A DNA stretch of 64,000 nucleotides, taken from the NCBI RefSeq assembly GCF_012641405.1, contig NZ_JABAII010000022.1, positions 47,063-111,062 of the forward strand, given 5' to 3'. The translations under genes and the position numbers were made by a program. The notes beneath the pieces are model-generated. The model searched no databases, was not told the origin of the DNA, and saw only the letters and a list, made by a program, of their open reading frames with translations. Source of the stretch: Rhizobium sp. P40RR-XXII (GTDB taxonomy: Bacteria > Pseudomonadota > Alphaproteobacteria > Rhizobiales > Rhizobiaceae). Shown here one piece after another: positions 52,169-61,982 of the stretch (positions are counted from its first letter, which is position 1; every line of letters starts with the position of its first letter).

Positions 52169-52422
52169 GCCGATATCCTTTCCTTGAATTGCGCTCATAG
52201 TATCGGGCGTGATTGCCTCTGAAGAAGCGCTGATGTGCGTATTGGACCTCAAATGAGGTTCTCCAGCCACCCGAAAACAGATAAGTGGCAGCGAAATCCC
52301 GGCATTTCTGAACTCGCGCGGACAGCCTCACGATGACGCAGGCCAGATGGTCGCGCTTGGGAAATGAGCTGGAATTGTGTAAAATCGAGTAGAGGCAGAT
52401 CATACAGCATGCGGAGTCCGAT

Positions 52423-52758
52423 ATGACAGTTCGCCCGCCGCGCAACTTCAATCCATCGCAGACGAACGAGACCGGCCTCGGGATCCTCGAATATGAGATG
52501 ATGTCGGAACGGGCGAGTTCGCTCGGCCGTCACGGCATGAAGGTCGAGGCAGCGCTTGCCGCATTGCAGGAGGGCGAGGCCAAGGGCAAGCTGGGCGTGG
52601 AACACGAGCGGCTGGTTGATGCCGCCGCCGAAGCCGTCTGGGGAATGTTCATCCACCGCGAGATCTGTGGCCTGCGCAACAGCCGCGACGTCATCCAGCG
52701 CTATGGCATTCCGAATAAGGTGCTCGCGCGTCTCGGCGCCAGTCCACGGCATTCCTAA
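52423..52758 (+). CDS. DUF6665-like hypothetical protein
   Basis: A 111-residue helical protein, no signal or membrane segment. Features are the opening MTVRPPRNFNPSQTNETG, an Ala/Glu-rich helical middle and FIHREICGLRNSRDVIQRYGI. Similar small proteins of unknown function occur across rhizobia. It is co-directional with nothing else; the ROK gene converges on it. Confidence 0.65.
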   Translation: MTVRPPRNFNPSQTNETGLGILEYEMMSERASSLGRHGMKVEAALAALQEGEAKGKLGVEHERLVDAAAEAVWGMFIHREICGLRNSRDVIQRYGIPNKVLARLGASPRHS

Positions 52759-52761
52759 ATA

Positions 52762-53970
52762 TCAGGATTTCAGGATCGCCTGAAAGCGCGGATCGAAGGC
52801 GTGGCCGATCGGCTCGACCGCCGCGCCACGCGCTACGGCCCATGGGTCGGTCATGCCGAGCTGCAGGCGCGGCAGCAACCGGTCGGGACGATCGGCATTG
52901 GAAGGCAGGAGCGGCTGCATGGCGGCGATCAACCGCGTTGCCAGCGCCGGGGGTGCGCCGCCGCACAGAATCACCGTCTGCGGATCGAAGATGGTTTCGA
53001 TGATCTGCACGCTCCAGCGCAGGTCGACCGCCGCCCTTTCGATCCAAGCGAGAATATCGGGGTCATCGGCCGCAGCGCGCGCGTCTATTAGCGAATAGAT
53101 ATTCGCCGCCATCGGATCGACACCGAGGTGATCGTAGAGCGAGGCAAGCGACGCGCGATGCTCCAGCTGGGTCAGCCGGCCACCTGCCCCCAACAACGCC
53201 ATGCCGATTTCGCCGGCATTGCCGTGCGCGCCGCTATAGAGCTCGCCGCCGAGAATGAGGCCCGCGCCGATACCATAGCCGACATAGAGGCAAACGGCGT
53301 GATCGAGCCCATGCGCAGCTCCGACCATGCGCTCAGCGGTCGCGCAGGCTGCGGCGTCGTTCTGCAGGGTGACATTGAGACCGGTTCCGGCCGATAGCGT
53401 TTCCAGCAGCGGAAAGCGTTGCCAAGCGCCCATCATCCAGGGATTGTCGGCCTCATCCTGCTCGATACCGAACGGACCCGGCATCGCCGCGCCGAGGCCG
53501 ACGAGGCGCTTCTCCGCCTGCGCCACGCTCTGCCTGAGCTCGGCACGCACGTCTTCTATCAGCTTCAGGACGACGGGCGTGCCCGTCGCCGGTCCGCCCG
53601 CCGGCAAGTTCGCTTCCTTGCGGATGAGGACATTGCCGACGAGATCGACGGCGATGGCGCGCGTGATGTGGCGGTCGATCTGCAGGCCGATGGCGAAAGC
53701 ACCTTCCGGCACGAGACCATACGGTGTCGAGGGCTGGCCCCTGCCGCGGCGTACCGTTTCCCGAGAGGTCACCAGCCCGTCGTTTTCCAGCTCCTCCATG
53801 ATGTTGGAGACCGTCTGCTTCGTCAGGCGGGTGGCGCGGGCGAGATCGGCGCGGGAGAGAGCACCGTTGAGCCGCAGGGCATCGATGATCACCCGCCGGT
53901 TATGGGCGCTGGTGCCTTCGTGGTTCGTTCCGCTCGTGGCCCTAATCGGGCGATTATCGTTCATCTGCAT
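52762..53970 (-). CDS. ROK-family transcriptional regulator
   Basis: A 402-residue NagC/XylR-type repressor with an N-terminal helix-turn-helix (RADLARATRLTKQTVSNIME) and a C-terminal ROK domain (GAAMPGPFGIEQ, GYGIGAGLILGGELYSGAHG). The cysteine zinc motif CxCGxxGCxE usual in ROK proteins is replaced by GAGGRLTQLEHR. Divergent from the ABC/SIS/PfkB operon, which it should repress, with a sugar or sugar-phosphate as inducer. Confidence 0.9.
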   Translation of the reverse strand: MQMNDNRPIRATSGTNHEGTSAHNRRVIIDALRLNGALSRADLARATRLTKQTVSNIMEELENDGLVTSRETVRRGRGQPSTPYGLVPEGAFAIGLQIDRHITRAIAVDLVGNVLIRKEANLPAGGPATGTPVVLKLIEDVRAELRQSVAQAEKRLVGLGAAMPGPFGIEQDEADNPWMMGAWQRFPLLETLSAGTGLNVTLQNDAAACATAERMVGAAHGLDHAVCLYVGYGIGAGLILGGELYSGAHGNAGEIGMALLGAGGRLTQLEHRASLASLYDHLGVDPMAANIYSLIDARAAADDPDILAWIERAAVDLRWSVQIIETIFDPQTVILCGGAPPALATRLIAAMQPLLPSNADRPDRLLPRLQLGMTDPWAVARGAAVEPIGHAFDPRFQAILKS

Positions 53971-54008
53971 TTGCCTCTTGACACCAATAGAATATTGAAG
54001 AACAAATT

Positions 54009-54025
54009 AGTCAAGACAATTGACT
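54009..54025 (+). promoter_or_regulatory. Candidate ROK operator
   Basis: AGTCAA-N5-TTGACT, a 6-5-6 perfect inverted repeat in the 229-base gap between the ROK gene and the operon it probably controls. It lies 38 bases from the ROK start. Confidence 0.55.
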
Positions 54026-54199
54026 TAAAAGAAACCAGAGAGTTTCATCAGGGAACTTGAGCGAGCCAAGGGGCTCCGAAGACGCTCCGATCGATGCTCG
54101 GCAGCCGGCCCGGCCAATTGCCTGCTCGACAGCCGATGGCGACACTTCCGCCGCCATTGGAAAAAAATCGTGTGACTGTCAAAAAAACTGGAGGATGGA

Positions 54200-55438
54200 A
54201 TGTTGAAATCATTAAACAAGACATTGCTCGGCGCAGCACTGATCGGCGTATCCTTCGCCTCGCATGCCTTTGCCGAAACCACGATCAATGCCCTCTTCAT
54301 GGCGCAGGCCGCCTATAGCGAAGCCGATGTGCGCGCCATGACGGATGCCTTCTCCAAGGCCAATCCGGACATCAAAGTCAATCTCGAATTCGTCCCTTAT
54401 GAAGGCCTGCACGATAAGACCGTGCTCGCTCAAGGCTCCGGCGGCGGCTATGACGTCGTGCTGTTCGACGTGATCTGGCCGGCCGAATACGCAACCAACA
54501 AGGTTCTGGTCGACGTGTCCTCCCGCATCTCGGACGACACGAAGAAGAATGTCCTGCCGGGCGCATGGACGACGGTCCAGTATGACGGCAAATATTACGG
54601 CATGCCGTGGATCCTCGATACCAAGTACCTGTTCTACAACAAGGAAATCTTGGAAAAGGCCGGCATCAAGGCGCCGCCGAAGACCTGGGACGAGCTCAAC
54701 GAGCAGGCCAAGGCCATCAAGGACAAGGGCCTTCTGGCAACGCCGATCGCCTGGAGCTGGTCGCAGGCCGAGGCCGCGATCTGCGACTACGCCACGCTCG
54801 TCAGTGCCTACAAGGGCGACTTCATCAAGGACGGCAAGCCGGACTTCCAGACCGGCGGCGGTCTCGATGCCCTGAAATACATGGTCACCAGCTACAAGTC
54901 CGGTCTCACCAACCCGAACTCCAAGGAATTCCTGGAGGAGGACGTCCGCAAGGTCTTCGAAAACGGCGATGCCGCCTTCGCGCTAAACTGGACCTACATG
55001 TACAACATGGCAAACGACCCGAAGGACAGCAAGGTCGCGGGCAAGGTCGGCGTCGTGCCGGCACCCGGCGTTGCCGGCAAGAGCGAAGCTTCGGCCGTCA
55101 ACGGCTCGATGGGCCTCGGCATCACGTCTGCCAGCAAGCATCCGGACGAAGCCTGGAAGTACATCAGCTACATGACCTCCCAGGCGACACAGAACCAGTA
55201 TGCCAAGCTCAGCCTGCCGATCTGGGCATCATCCTATAGCGACCCGGCCGTGACGAAGGGTCAGGAAGAACTGATCGCAGCCGCAAAGGTCGGCCTCGCC
55301 GCCATGTATCCGCGTCCGACGACGCCGAAATATCAGGAACTGTCGACAGCACTTCAGCAGGCGATCCAGGAATCGCTGCTCGGCCAGTCTTCGCCCGAAG
55401 ATGCGCTGAAGTCGGCTGCCCAAAACAGCGGTCTCTGA
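54200..55438 (+). CDS. ABC transporter substrate-binding protein
   Basis: A 412-residue family 1 solute-binding protein with signal peptide LNKTLLGAALIGVSFASHAFA. Mature motifs: YSEADVRAMTDAFSKANPDI and GMPWILDTKYLFYNKEIL. GGAGG lies before the ATG at 54200. First gene of an operon extending to 60252. Likely binds the substrate handled by the downstream SIS and kinase proteins. Confidence 0.92.
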   Translation: MLKSLNKTLLGAALIGVSFASHAFAETTINALFMAQAAYSEADVRAMTDAFSKANPDIKVNLEFVPYEGLHDKTVLAQGSGGGYDVVLFDVIWPAEYATNKVLVDVSSRISDDTKKNVLPGAWTTVQYDGKYYGMPWILDTKYLFYNKEILEKAGIKAPPKTWDELNEQAKAIKDKGLLATPIAWSWSQAEAAICDYATLVSAYKGDFIKDGKPDFQTGGGLDALKYMVTSYKSGLTNPNSKEFLEEDVRKVFENGDAAFALNWTYMYNMANDPKDSKVAGKVGVVPAPGVAGKSEASAVNGSMGLGITSASKHPDEAWKYISYMTSQATQNQYAKLSLPIWASSYSDPAVTKGQEELIAAAKVGLAAMYPRPTTPKYQELSTALQQAIQESLLGQSSPEDALKSAAQNSGL

Positions 55439-55448
55439 TACCCTTATC

Positions 55449-55469
55449 GGGCGGTGCCAGTCGCCGCCC
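55449..55469 (+). promoter_or_regulatory. Intercistronic hairpin after the binding-protein gene
   Basis: GGGCGG (55449-55454) pairs with CCGCCC (55464-55469). Likely a stability hairpin giving surplus binding protein, as in the first transporter operon. Confidence 0.6.
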
Positions 55470-55512
55470 GCCTCTCTTGATCCTCCATGAAGAATGAAAG
55501 AAGGGGCCCGCC

Positions 55513-56397
55513 ATGTCCGGCACCTCTATGACAACCCGCGCCTGGCTTTTGATGCTGCCGTTGCTTGTGGTGATGATCGCGGTGATCGGCTGGCCACTCG
55601 TCGACACGGTCGGCCTTTCTTTCACCGATGCGAAGCTTGTGGGAACCGGCGGCAATTTCGTCGGCATCGACAACTACGCCAAGATGCTGGCGAACTCCAA
55701 TTTCCAGCGCACCCTGATCACCACGACCTGGTTTGCGATCGTCTCCGTCGCCGCCGAAATGGTGCTCGGCGTCCTCGCCGCGCTGCTTCTGAACCAGGAT
55801 TTCAAAGGCCGCGGCGTGCTGCGCGCGCTGATGATCCTGCCCTGGGCGCTGCCGACCGTAGTCAACGCGACGCTCTGGCGGCTGATCTATAATCCCGAAT
55901 ATGGTGCACTCAACGCAGCACTCACCCAGCTCGGCCTTATCGACGCCTACCGCTCCTGGCTCGGCGAACCGGGCACGGCGCTGACAGCGCTCATCGTCGC
56001 CGATTGCTGGAAGAATTTTCCGCTGGTGGCGCTGATCGCGCTGGCCGCCCTGCAGGCGGTGCCGCGCGATATCACCGCCGCATCGCTCGTCGATGGCGCA
56101 GGACCCTTCAAGCGTTTCCGTTTTGTGATCCTTCCCTACCTCGTAGGACCGCTTATGGTAGCGCTGGTGCTGCGCACCATCGAGGCCTTCAAGGTCTTCG
56201 ACATCATTTGGGTCATGACCCGCGGCGGCCCGGCCAACAGCACGCGCACGTTGTCGATCCTCGTCTATCAGGAGGCCTTCTCTTTCCAGCGAGCGGGGTC
56301 GGGTGCGTCGCTCGCCCTTATCGTAACGCTGCTGGTCACGGTGCTTGCCGCCGCCTATGCCGCCCTTGTCCGCAAAACCGCGGGGAGTGCCACCTGA
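55513..56397 (+). CDS. ABC transporter permease
   Basis: A 294-residue MalF-type permease with six predicted helices and the EAA loop VPRDITAASLVDGAGPFKRF. GAAGGGG-type ribosome site before the ATG. Its stop overlaps the next start by one base. Confidence 0.9.
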   Translation: MSGTSMTTRAWLLMLPLLVVMIAVIGWPLVDTVGLSFTDAKLVGTGGNFVGIDNYAKMLANSNFQRTLITTTWFAIVSVAAEMVLGVLAALLLNQDFKGRGVLRALMILPWALPTVVNATLWRLIYNPEYGALNAALTQLGLIDAYRSWLGEPGTALTALIVADCWKNFPLVALIALAALQAVPRDITAASLVDGAGPFKRFRFVILPYLVGPLMVALVLRTIEAFKVFDIIWVMTRGGPANSTRTLSILVYQEAFSFQRAGSGASLALIVTLLVTVLAAAYAALVRKTAGSAT

Positions 56398-57242
56398 TGG
56401 AACGCAAGAGCCCGTTTTTCACCTGCTTCATCTATGTCTGCGCCATCCTGCTCGCCGTCGTGATTCTAGCGCCGATCGCCTGGCTCTTCATCATGAGCAT
56501 TTCGCCGGCTGCCGATCTTGCTGCCAAGCCGCTGCGCTGGTGGCCGCAGACGGCGGATTTCTCGCGCTACAAAGTGCTGCTGTCGACGCTGGAAAACAGC
56601 GAGGGCGCCGCATTCACCTCGTCGTTGCGCAACAGTATCGAAGTGGCCGGCATGGCGACCATCGCCGCGATCGCGCTCGCCATTCCCGCGGGCTGGGCCG
56701 TATCGCGCACGCCGTCCGTGGGATGGTCGCTTTCCATGGTCATCGCCACCTATATGTTGCCACCGGTGGCGCTCGCCGTACCGCTCTACATGGGCCTTGC
56801 CCATCTCGGCCTGCTCAACAACGTCTTCGGCTTGGCGCTGGTCTATCTGACGATCCTGGCGCCATTCACGACCTGGCTGATGAAATCCGGCTTCGATTCC
56901 ATTCCGAAGGAGATCGAGGCTGCGGCGATGATCGACGGCGCCGGGCTGTTCCAGACGCTGAAGATCATCACACTGCCGCTTGCCATGCCCGTCATGGCCA
57001 CCTCGGCGCTCTTCGCCTTCCTGCTTGCCTGGGATGAATTCTTCTATGCGCTGCTCTTCACGTCAGACCAGCGCGCCAAGACCCTCACCGTCGCCATAGC
57101 GGATCTCGCCGGCGGCCGTGTCTCGGATTACGGACTGATCGCGACTGCCGGCGTGCTGGCCGCCCTGCCGCCGGTGCTGATCGGCCTTGTCATGCAACGC
57201 GCCCTGATCTCGGGCCTGACCAATGGCGGCGTCAAGGGATGA
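56397..57242 (+). CDS. ABC transporter permease
   Basis: A 281-residue MalG-type permease; start ATG at 56397 overlaps the previous stop (TGATG). EAA loop IPKEIEAAAMIDGAGLFQTL. Frame open further upstream only because it overlaps the other permease gene. Overlaps the SIS gene by 4 bases. Confidence 0.9.
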   Translation: MERKSPFFTCFIYVCAILLAVVILAPIAWLFIMSISPAADLAAKPLRWWPQTADFSRYKVLLSTLENSEGAAFTSSLRNSIEVAGMATIAAIALAIPAGWAVSRTPSVGWSLSMVIATYMLPPVALAVPLYMGLAHLGLLNNVFGLALVYLTILAPFTTWLMKSGFDSIPKEIEAAAMIDGAGLFQTLKIITLPLAMPVMATSALFAFLLAWDEFFYALLFTSDQRAKTLTVAIADLAGGRVSDYGLIATAGVLAALPPVLIGLVMQRALISGLTNGGVKG

Positions 57243-58261
57243 CCATGACCAAAGAGAAAACACGCCCCGCCGGCCTTGCCGCCATCGACCGCGAAATGGT
57301 TCGCCAACATACAGATGCGCTTGCCTCCCTCGGAGCCGCCGCCGATATGGCTGCCAAGGCTGCCGCATCGCTGAAGCGCACCGGCAAGTTACTGCTGCTC
57401 GGCATGGGCGGCTCGCACGCTGTCAACCGGGCTGTCGAACCGCTCTATCGCGCCGGCGGCATCGATGCCATCGCCCTGCCGCTCTCCGAACAGCTCGGTC
57501 AGCCGCTGTCGCTGGAAGGGCGCACGATCTTCATGACCTCGCAATCCGGCGAAAGCGCCGAGGTGCTGCGCTGGTTCAACGAGACGGGCGGCACTGGCGA
57601 TACCTTCGGCCTGACGCTGGAGGGCAGCTCCTTTCTCGCGAGAACCGCGCCTTCTCTCGTCGGCACCGGCGGCACCGAGCTTGCCTTTGCGGCAACCCGC
57701 AGCCTCACCGTAACCTTCGCACTGCATTTGGCGATCTTCACCGCCCTCGGGCAGGATCCCGCCCGTGCTTTGGCCGTGCTTCGCGCGCCTGAGACGCTCG
57801 ATATCGCGCCGGCGCTTTCAGCTCTCGCCGATGTCGAGACGGTCGTCACCTCGGGCCGCCGCCTGCAGGGCATCGCTGAGGCACTGGCGCTCGGCCTCAC
57901 CGAACTTTCCCGTCGCCCCTGCTTCTCGCTTGAAGGTGGCCAGCTGCGCCATGGTCCGATGGAAATGCTCGGTCCCTCGATCGGCGTCGTCCTCTTCCGT
58001 GGCAATGATGCGACGGCCGGCCTCGTGACGGCCATGGCCGTTTCCGCGCTCGAAACCGGCGCGCCGGTTATCGTCTTCGATGGTTCCGAAGAAGAGCCGG
58101 TGCCCGGCTGCGTCACCCTGCGCTTCAAACCGGAAACCGGCCTTGCCGCCATCTTCCAGATGCTGCCCGTCGCCCAATCGCTGATGATCGCCTTTGCCGA
58201 CGAGCGGGTGGAGAATGCCGGCACGCCGGTGCGCTCCACCAAGATCACGCGGAGCGAATGA
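57239..58261 (+). CDS. SIS-domain sugar isomerase/deaminase-like protein
   Basis: A 340-residue protein with two SIS domains, similar to GlmS isomerase domain and AgaS or FrlB-type proteins that act on amino-sugar phosphates or sugar-amino acid adducts. Landmarks: LLGMGGSHAVNRA, TSQSGESAEVLRWF, and the C-terminal LEGGQLRHGPMEML with the HGP motif. In an operon with an ABC transporter and a PfkB kinase, it probably releases the sugar from its nitrogen group after phosphorylation, or isomerises it. Confidence 0.86.
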   Translation: MTMTKEKTRPAGLAAIDREMVRQHTDALASLGAAADMAAKAAASLKRTGKLLLLGMGGSHAVNRAVEPLYRAGGIDAIALPLSEQLGQPLSLEGRTIFMTSQSGESAEVLRWFNETGGTGDTFGLTLEGSSFLARTAPSLVGTGGTELAFAATRSLTVTFALHLAIFTALGQDPARALAVLRAPETLDIAPALSALADVETVVTSGRRLQGIAEALALGLTELSRRPCFSLEGGQLRHGPMEMLGPSIGVVLFRGNDATAGLVTAMAVSALETGAPVIVFDGSEEEPVPGCVTLRFKPETGLAAIFQMLPVAQSLMIAFADERVENAGTPVRSTKITRSE

Positions 58262-59191
58262 ATGAAGCCGCTTGCAGTCATCGGCAACGTCAATATCGAC
58301 CTGATCCTAGGGCCTGCAGCGCCATGGCCGAAAGCCGGCACCGAGGTCATCGTCGATCATGACGAGCTGCGCGTCGGCGGCCAGGCGGGCAACAGCGCGC
58401 TCGCCTGGGAGGGGCTGGGTATCGATTATGAGATTGCCGCCAACGTCGGTAGCGACCAATTCGGACGCTGGCTCGGCGACGCGTTCGGCGCTCGCAGCAG
58501 TAAATGGCCTGTCAGACCGGAGGGCACGACGCTCTCGGTCGGCATCACCCATCCCGATGGCGAGCGCACCTTCTTCACAACGCGCGGCCACTTGCCGCAC
58601 TTCAGTCTCGACGACGTGCTTGCGGTTCTCGACAGCAAAAGGCTTGCCGGCGGCTATGCCCTGCTGTGCGGAGCTTTCCTCACCGAGAATCTCGCCCGTG
58701 ACTACAACGCCCTGTTCGACTGGGCCGACAAGCACCGGATCACGGTTGCTCTCGATACGGGCTGGCCGCTCGATGGCTGGACGCAGGCGAATTGTGATTC
58801 CGTCAGGCGTTGGCTGTCGCGCTGCGGCATCGCGCTGATGAACGAGGTCGAGACCACGACTCTTGCCGGCATGGACGATCCGGCCGAGGCGGCACGCGCG
58901 CTTCATGCGCTGATGCCAGAAGGCGCCATCTTCGTCGTCAAGCGCGGCCCGGACGGCGCGCTTGCCATCGATGCCGATAGCACCCTCGTTTCGGCCACAG
59001 CGCCGCGGGTCACGGTCGTCGATACGATCGGCGCCGGCGATGTCTTCAATGCCGGCTTCCTGGCCGCCCTTGCCCGCGGCGAGCCGCCTGCAGCCTGCCT
59101 TTCGGCGGGGACCGCGATCGCTTCCCGCGCCATTTCCACTCTGCCGCGCAGCTATGGCCCGGCTAAAGCACCCGAGGAGGCCGTTCGATGA
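58262..59191 (+). CDS. PfkB-family carbohydrate kinase
   Basis: A 309-residue kinase with the N-terminal PfkB signature GGQAGNSALAWEGLG and the ATP-site signature DTIGAGDVFNAGFLAAL containing the catalytic Asp. It should phosphorylate the imported sugar, the step before the SIS protein. Starts directly after the SIS stop and overlaps the ATPase gene by 4 bases. Confidence 0.9.
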   Translation: MKPLAVIGNVNIDLILGPAAPWPKAGTEVIVDHDELRVGGQAGNSALAWEGLGIDYEIAANVGSDQFGRWLGDAFGARSSKWPVRPEGTTLSVGITHPDGERTFFTTRGHLPHFSLDDVLAVLDSKRLAGGYALLCGAFLTENLARDYNALFDWADKHRITVALDTGWPLDGWTQANCDSVRRWLSRCGIALMNEVETTTLAGMDDPAEAARALHALMPEGAIFVVKRGPDGALAIDADSTLVSATAPRVTVVDTIGAGDVFNAGFLAALARGEPPAACLSAGTAIASRAISTLPRSYGPAKAPEEAVR

Positions 59192-60252
59192 GCGCGCTCG
59201 AAATCCAGAATATCCGCAAAAGCTATGGCGAAGTGGAGACCCTGAAGGGCATCGATATTTCGCTCGAAAGCGGCGAGTTCCTGGTGCTGCTCGGCTCGTC
59301 GGGCTGCGGCAAGTCCACGCTTTTGAACATCATCGCCGGGCTTGCCGAGGCAACCAGCGGCGATATCCGCATCGGCGATCGCTCCGTGCTCGGCGTGCAC
59401 CCGAAGGACCGAGACATCGCCATGGTGTTCCAATCCTATGCACTCTATCCGAACCTCTCAGTCCATCGCAACATCGGCTTCGGCCTGGAAATGCGCAAAG
59501 TGCCTGCAGCAGTGCGCGACAAGGCGGTGCGCGAGGCGGCGAAACTGCTGCAGATCGAGCCGCTGCTGGAACGCAAGCCGAGCCAGCTTTCCGGCGGCCA
59601 GCGCCAGCGCGTCGCAATCGGCCGGGCGCTGGTACGCAAGCCGGACGTCTTTCTCTTCGACGAGCCGCTGTCGAACCTCGATGCCAAGCTGCGCATGGAG
59701 ATGCGCACCGAACTGAAGCGCCTTCATCAGATGCTGAAGACCACGGTCGTCTACGTGACGCACGACCAGATCGAGGCGATGACGCTCGCGACCCGCATTG
59801 CCGTGATGCGGGACGGCCGCATCGAGCAACTCGGCACGCCCGACGAGATCTACAATCATCCGGCAACGCTCTATGTCGCGACCTTCGTCGGCGCGCCGCC
59901 GATGAACCTGCTGAATGCCACCTCCGATCAGGGTTCACTCCGCATCGACGGAACCTCGATCACCCTGCCAATGCCGTCAACGGAAGCCGAGATCAAACAG
60001 GGGCATGAGCTGGTGGTCGGCATCCGTCCGGAGACGTTGCACCTCGACGAAAGGGGCCAGCTTGAGGCCGTTTGCGAAGTGGCGGAATTGACCGGACCCG
60101 AGCTTATCGTGACGGCGCAGGCGGGTTCGCAGCGACTGATGGCCTGCCTGCCGCCACGCACCGCCATTGCCGAAGGGCAGAGCTTGAAGCTCGGCTTCGA
60201 CGCCAATGCGCTGCATCTCTTCGATCGCGCCACAGGCCGGCGCTGCGAATAG
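59188..60252 (+). CDS. ABC transporter ATP-binding protein
   Basis: A 354-residue UgpC/MalK-type ATPase: Walker A GSSGCGKST, signature LSGGQRQRVAIGRA, Walker B LFDEPLSNLD, C-terminal TOBE region. The gene order binding protein, two permeases, SIS, PfkB, ATPase is unusual because two enzymes are inserted before the ATPase. Confidence 0.92.
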   Translation: MSALEIQNIRKSYGEVETLKGIDISLESGEFLVLLGSSGCGKSTLLNIIAGLAEATSGDIRIGDRSVLGVHPKDRDIAMVFQSYALYPNLSVHRNIGFGLEMRKVPAAVRDKAVREAAKLLQIEPLLERKPSQLSGGQRQRVAIGRALVRKPDVFLFDEPLSNLDAKLRMEMRTELKRLHQMLKTTVVYVTHDQIEAMTLATRIAVMRDGRIEQLGTPDEIYNHPATLYVATFVGAPPMNLLNATSDQGSLRIDGTSITLPMPSTEAEIKQGHELVVGIRPETLHLDERGQLEAVCEVAELTGPELIVTAQAGSQRLMACLPPRTAIAEGQSLKLGFDANALHLFDRATGRRCE

Positions 60253-60402
60253 GCCTTTCGAACCCAGGCATATCTTCGCCGAGGGTGGCACGCGAACTGT
60301 TTCGGTTGCCGATGCCGTCCCCATGAAATTTCAGCCTGTGTAATGTTACCGCAAGGCAGAGACCCGAACCTGACGATCCAAACCATCGTCGGGGAAAGAA
60401 TC

Positions 60403-61623
60403 GTGTTTCGACAACTTCAACGCAGCGTACGATGGCCTTTCGTCGGGCTTCAATTGAGCAATGTCGCCTTGAACGCCAGCCATGCCTTCGCGACCGTCCT
60501 ATATCCCTGGATCATGTATGACCTCACCCGCAGCGTGGTGTTCATGGCGCTGGTGGCCTTCGTGAACGGCGTCGTCCTCCTGATCGGCATGGTCTTTGGC
60601 GGCTATATCGCCGAGATGCTCGGGATCCGCTACACCGCGCTCATCTCCGCCAAGGTCGGAATGCTGACGTCGCTGCTGATCGCGATCCTCTACATGGCGG
60701 ATTTCCTGCATGCGGGCACTTTCCTCATTCTGAGCTTCACCGGCTCGATCCTCGACGGGCCGGCGACCGTCGCCACCGAAGCGAAGGCGCCGGAAATTGC
60801 CCGTCTTTCGAGGTTGTCGTCGGCCGCCGCCAGTTCCGTCGACGATATGATCGACGGCCTCATGCTGCTGACGGCGTCCGCGGCCAGCGCTTTCGTCATT
60901 GCCGTCATCGGCCCGAAGGATGCGGCGTGGTGGGTCGTCATCGGCAATTTCATCGCGATGATGCTCCTGTCCTTCAGCCTGCCAAGATTCCGTCTGCGTC
61001 CGGCGCCAAGGCTCGGCGATATCGCCAATGCCGGGAAACGGCTCCGCGATTCGGCCGTGTCGCTGCCATTCGCGCTTTGGGGAAGCGCGGCGCTCGGCTT
61101 CTTCATGACGCTGCAGATTTTCATCGTACCCGCCGCCTTGCGGCTGCAGGGTGAATCGGTGGCGTGGCTCGGCCTCTTCATCGCGGCGTCGGCGACGGGC
61201 ACGATCATGATGAACCTGCATCTGGCATCGCGCCATGCCACGCCGACGCCCGCCTCTGTCATTTGCGGGGCTCTCCTCGGCCTGGCGCTCTCGATGGGCA
61301 TCCTGTGGATGGAGATTTCGCCAGTGACGATGATGCTTGCCGGTCTCGTCGCCGGACTGGCCAATGGCTGGCTCTCCCCCGCCTTCGTTGCGATCCTGCA
61401 AATGAAGGCGCCGCGCGACGGCCGGCCCTATGTGACGGGTCTTTGCTATTCGGTCGTCTTGCTGTTTCTGCCGCTGGAATACATGCTGACGGGTCTCGCG
61501 ATCGGCCTGACCTCGTTCCGCACCACCTGCATCCTCCTCGTCTTCCTGCTGTCGCTGGCGGCAGCCGTCGCCGCCGCCTGGCTGGAATGCATCCAGAATG
61601 ACCCGTCGAAATCAGCGGAGTAA
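60403..61623 (+). CDS. MFS-family transporter
   Basis: A 406-residue protein with about 11-12 hydrophobic segments and an MFS-like loop (LRPAPRLGDIANAGKRLRD in the middle). The GTG at 60403 follows GGGGAAAG; an ATG at 60343 would add 20 residues without a ribosome site. No clear substrate. Same direction as, but separate from, the preceding operon. Confidence 0.8.
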   Translation: MFRQLQRSVRWPFVGLQLSNVALNASHAFATVLYPWIMYDLTRSVVFMALVAFVNGVVLLIGMVFGGYIAEMLGIRYTALISAKVGMLTSLLIAILYMADFLHAGTFLILSFTGSILDGPATVATEAKAPEIARLSRLSSAAASSVDDMIDGLMLLTASAASAFVIAVIGPKDAAWWVVIGNFIAMMLLSFSLPRFRLRPAPRLGDIANAGKRLRDSAVSLPFALWGSAALGFFMTLQIFIVPAALRLQGESVAWLGLFIAASATGTIMMNLHLASRHATPTPASVICGALLGLALSMGILWMEISPVTMMLAGLVAGLANGWLSPAFVAILQMKAPRDGRPYVTGLCYSVVLLFLPLEYMLTGLAIGLTSFRTTCILLVFLLSLAAAVAAAWLECIQNDPSKSAE

Positions 61624-61982
61624 ATATTGAGGACGCCGCATGCATCCGATTGCACATGATGGATGCGGGAATGTCGCTGCTCATGCCTTCGACAACACTA
61701 TTTCGATCGACGGCCAAGCCTGACGGCAACCTCTCTTCCTTAAAATATAATTAAATAAATCTACTCAACCACCTAAAAATACTTGCTAATTTTTCGATAC
61801 TTTCAAAAATCTGCAATGTATCCGCAATTCTCGCGAGCAAAATGACCTGCATCTCCCGAGGCCAATCCGTTTCCCAAGACGGACGGCACCGGAGAGAAGC
61901 AGGAACCGTTTCCGGTTCTCCAACGCAAACAGAGACCTTGCGGGCGCCGAGGATGGCGCATGGGTTTCGTATGGAGTTATCA
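61624..61982. promoter_or_regulatory. A/T-rich upstream region of the outer membrane protein gene
   Basis: 359 bases with no gene. The part 61735-61830 is strikingly A/T-rich compared with its surroundings and likely carries the promoter of the outer membrane protein gene. Confidence 0.45.
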
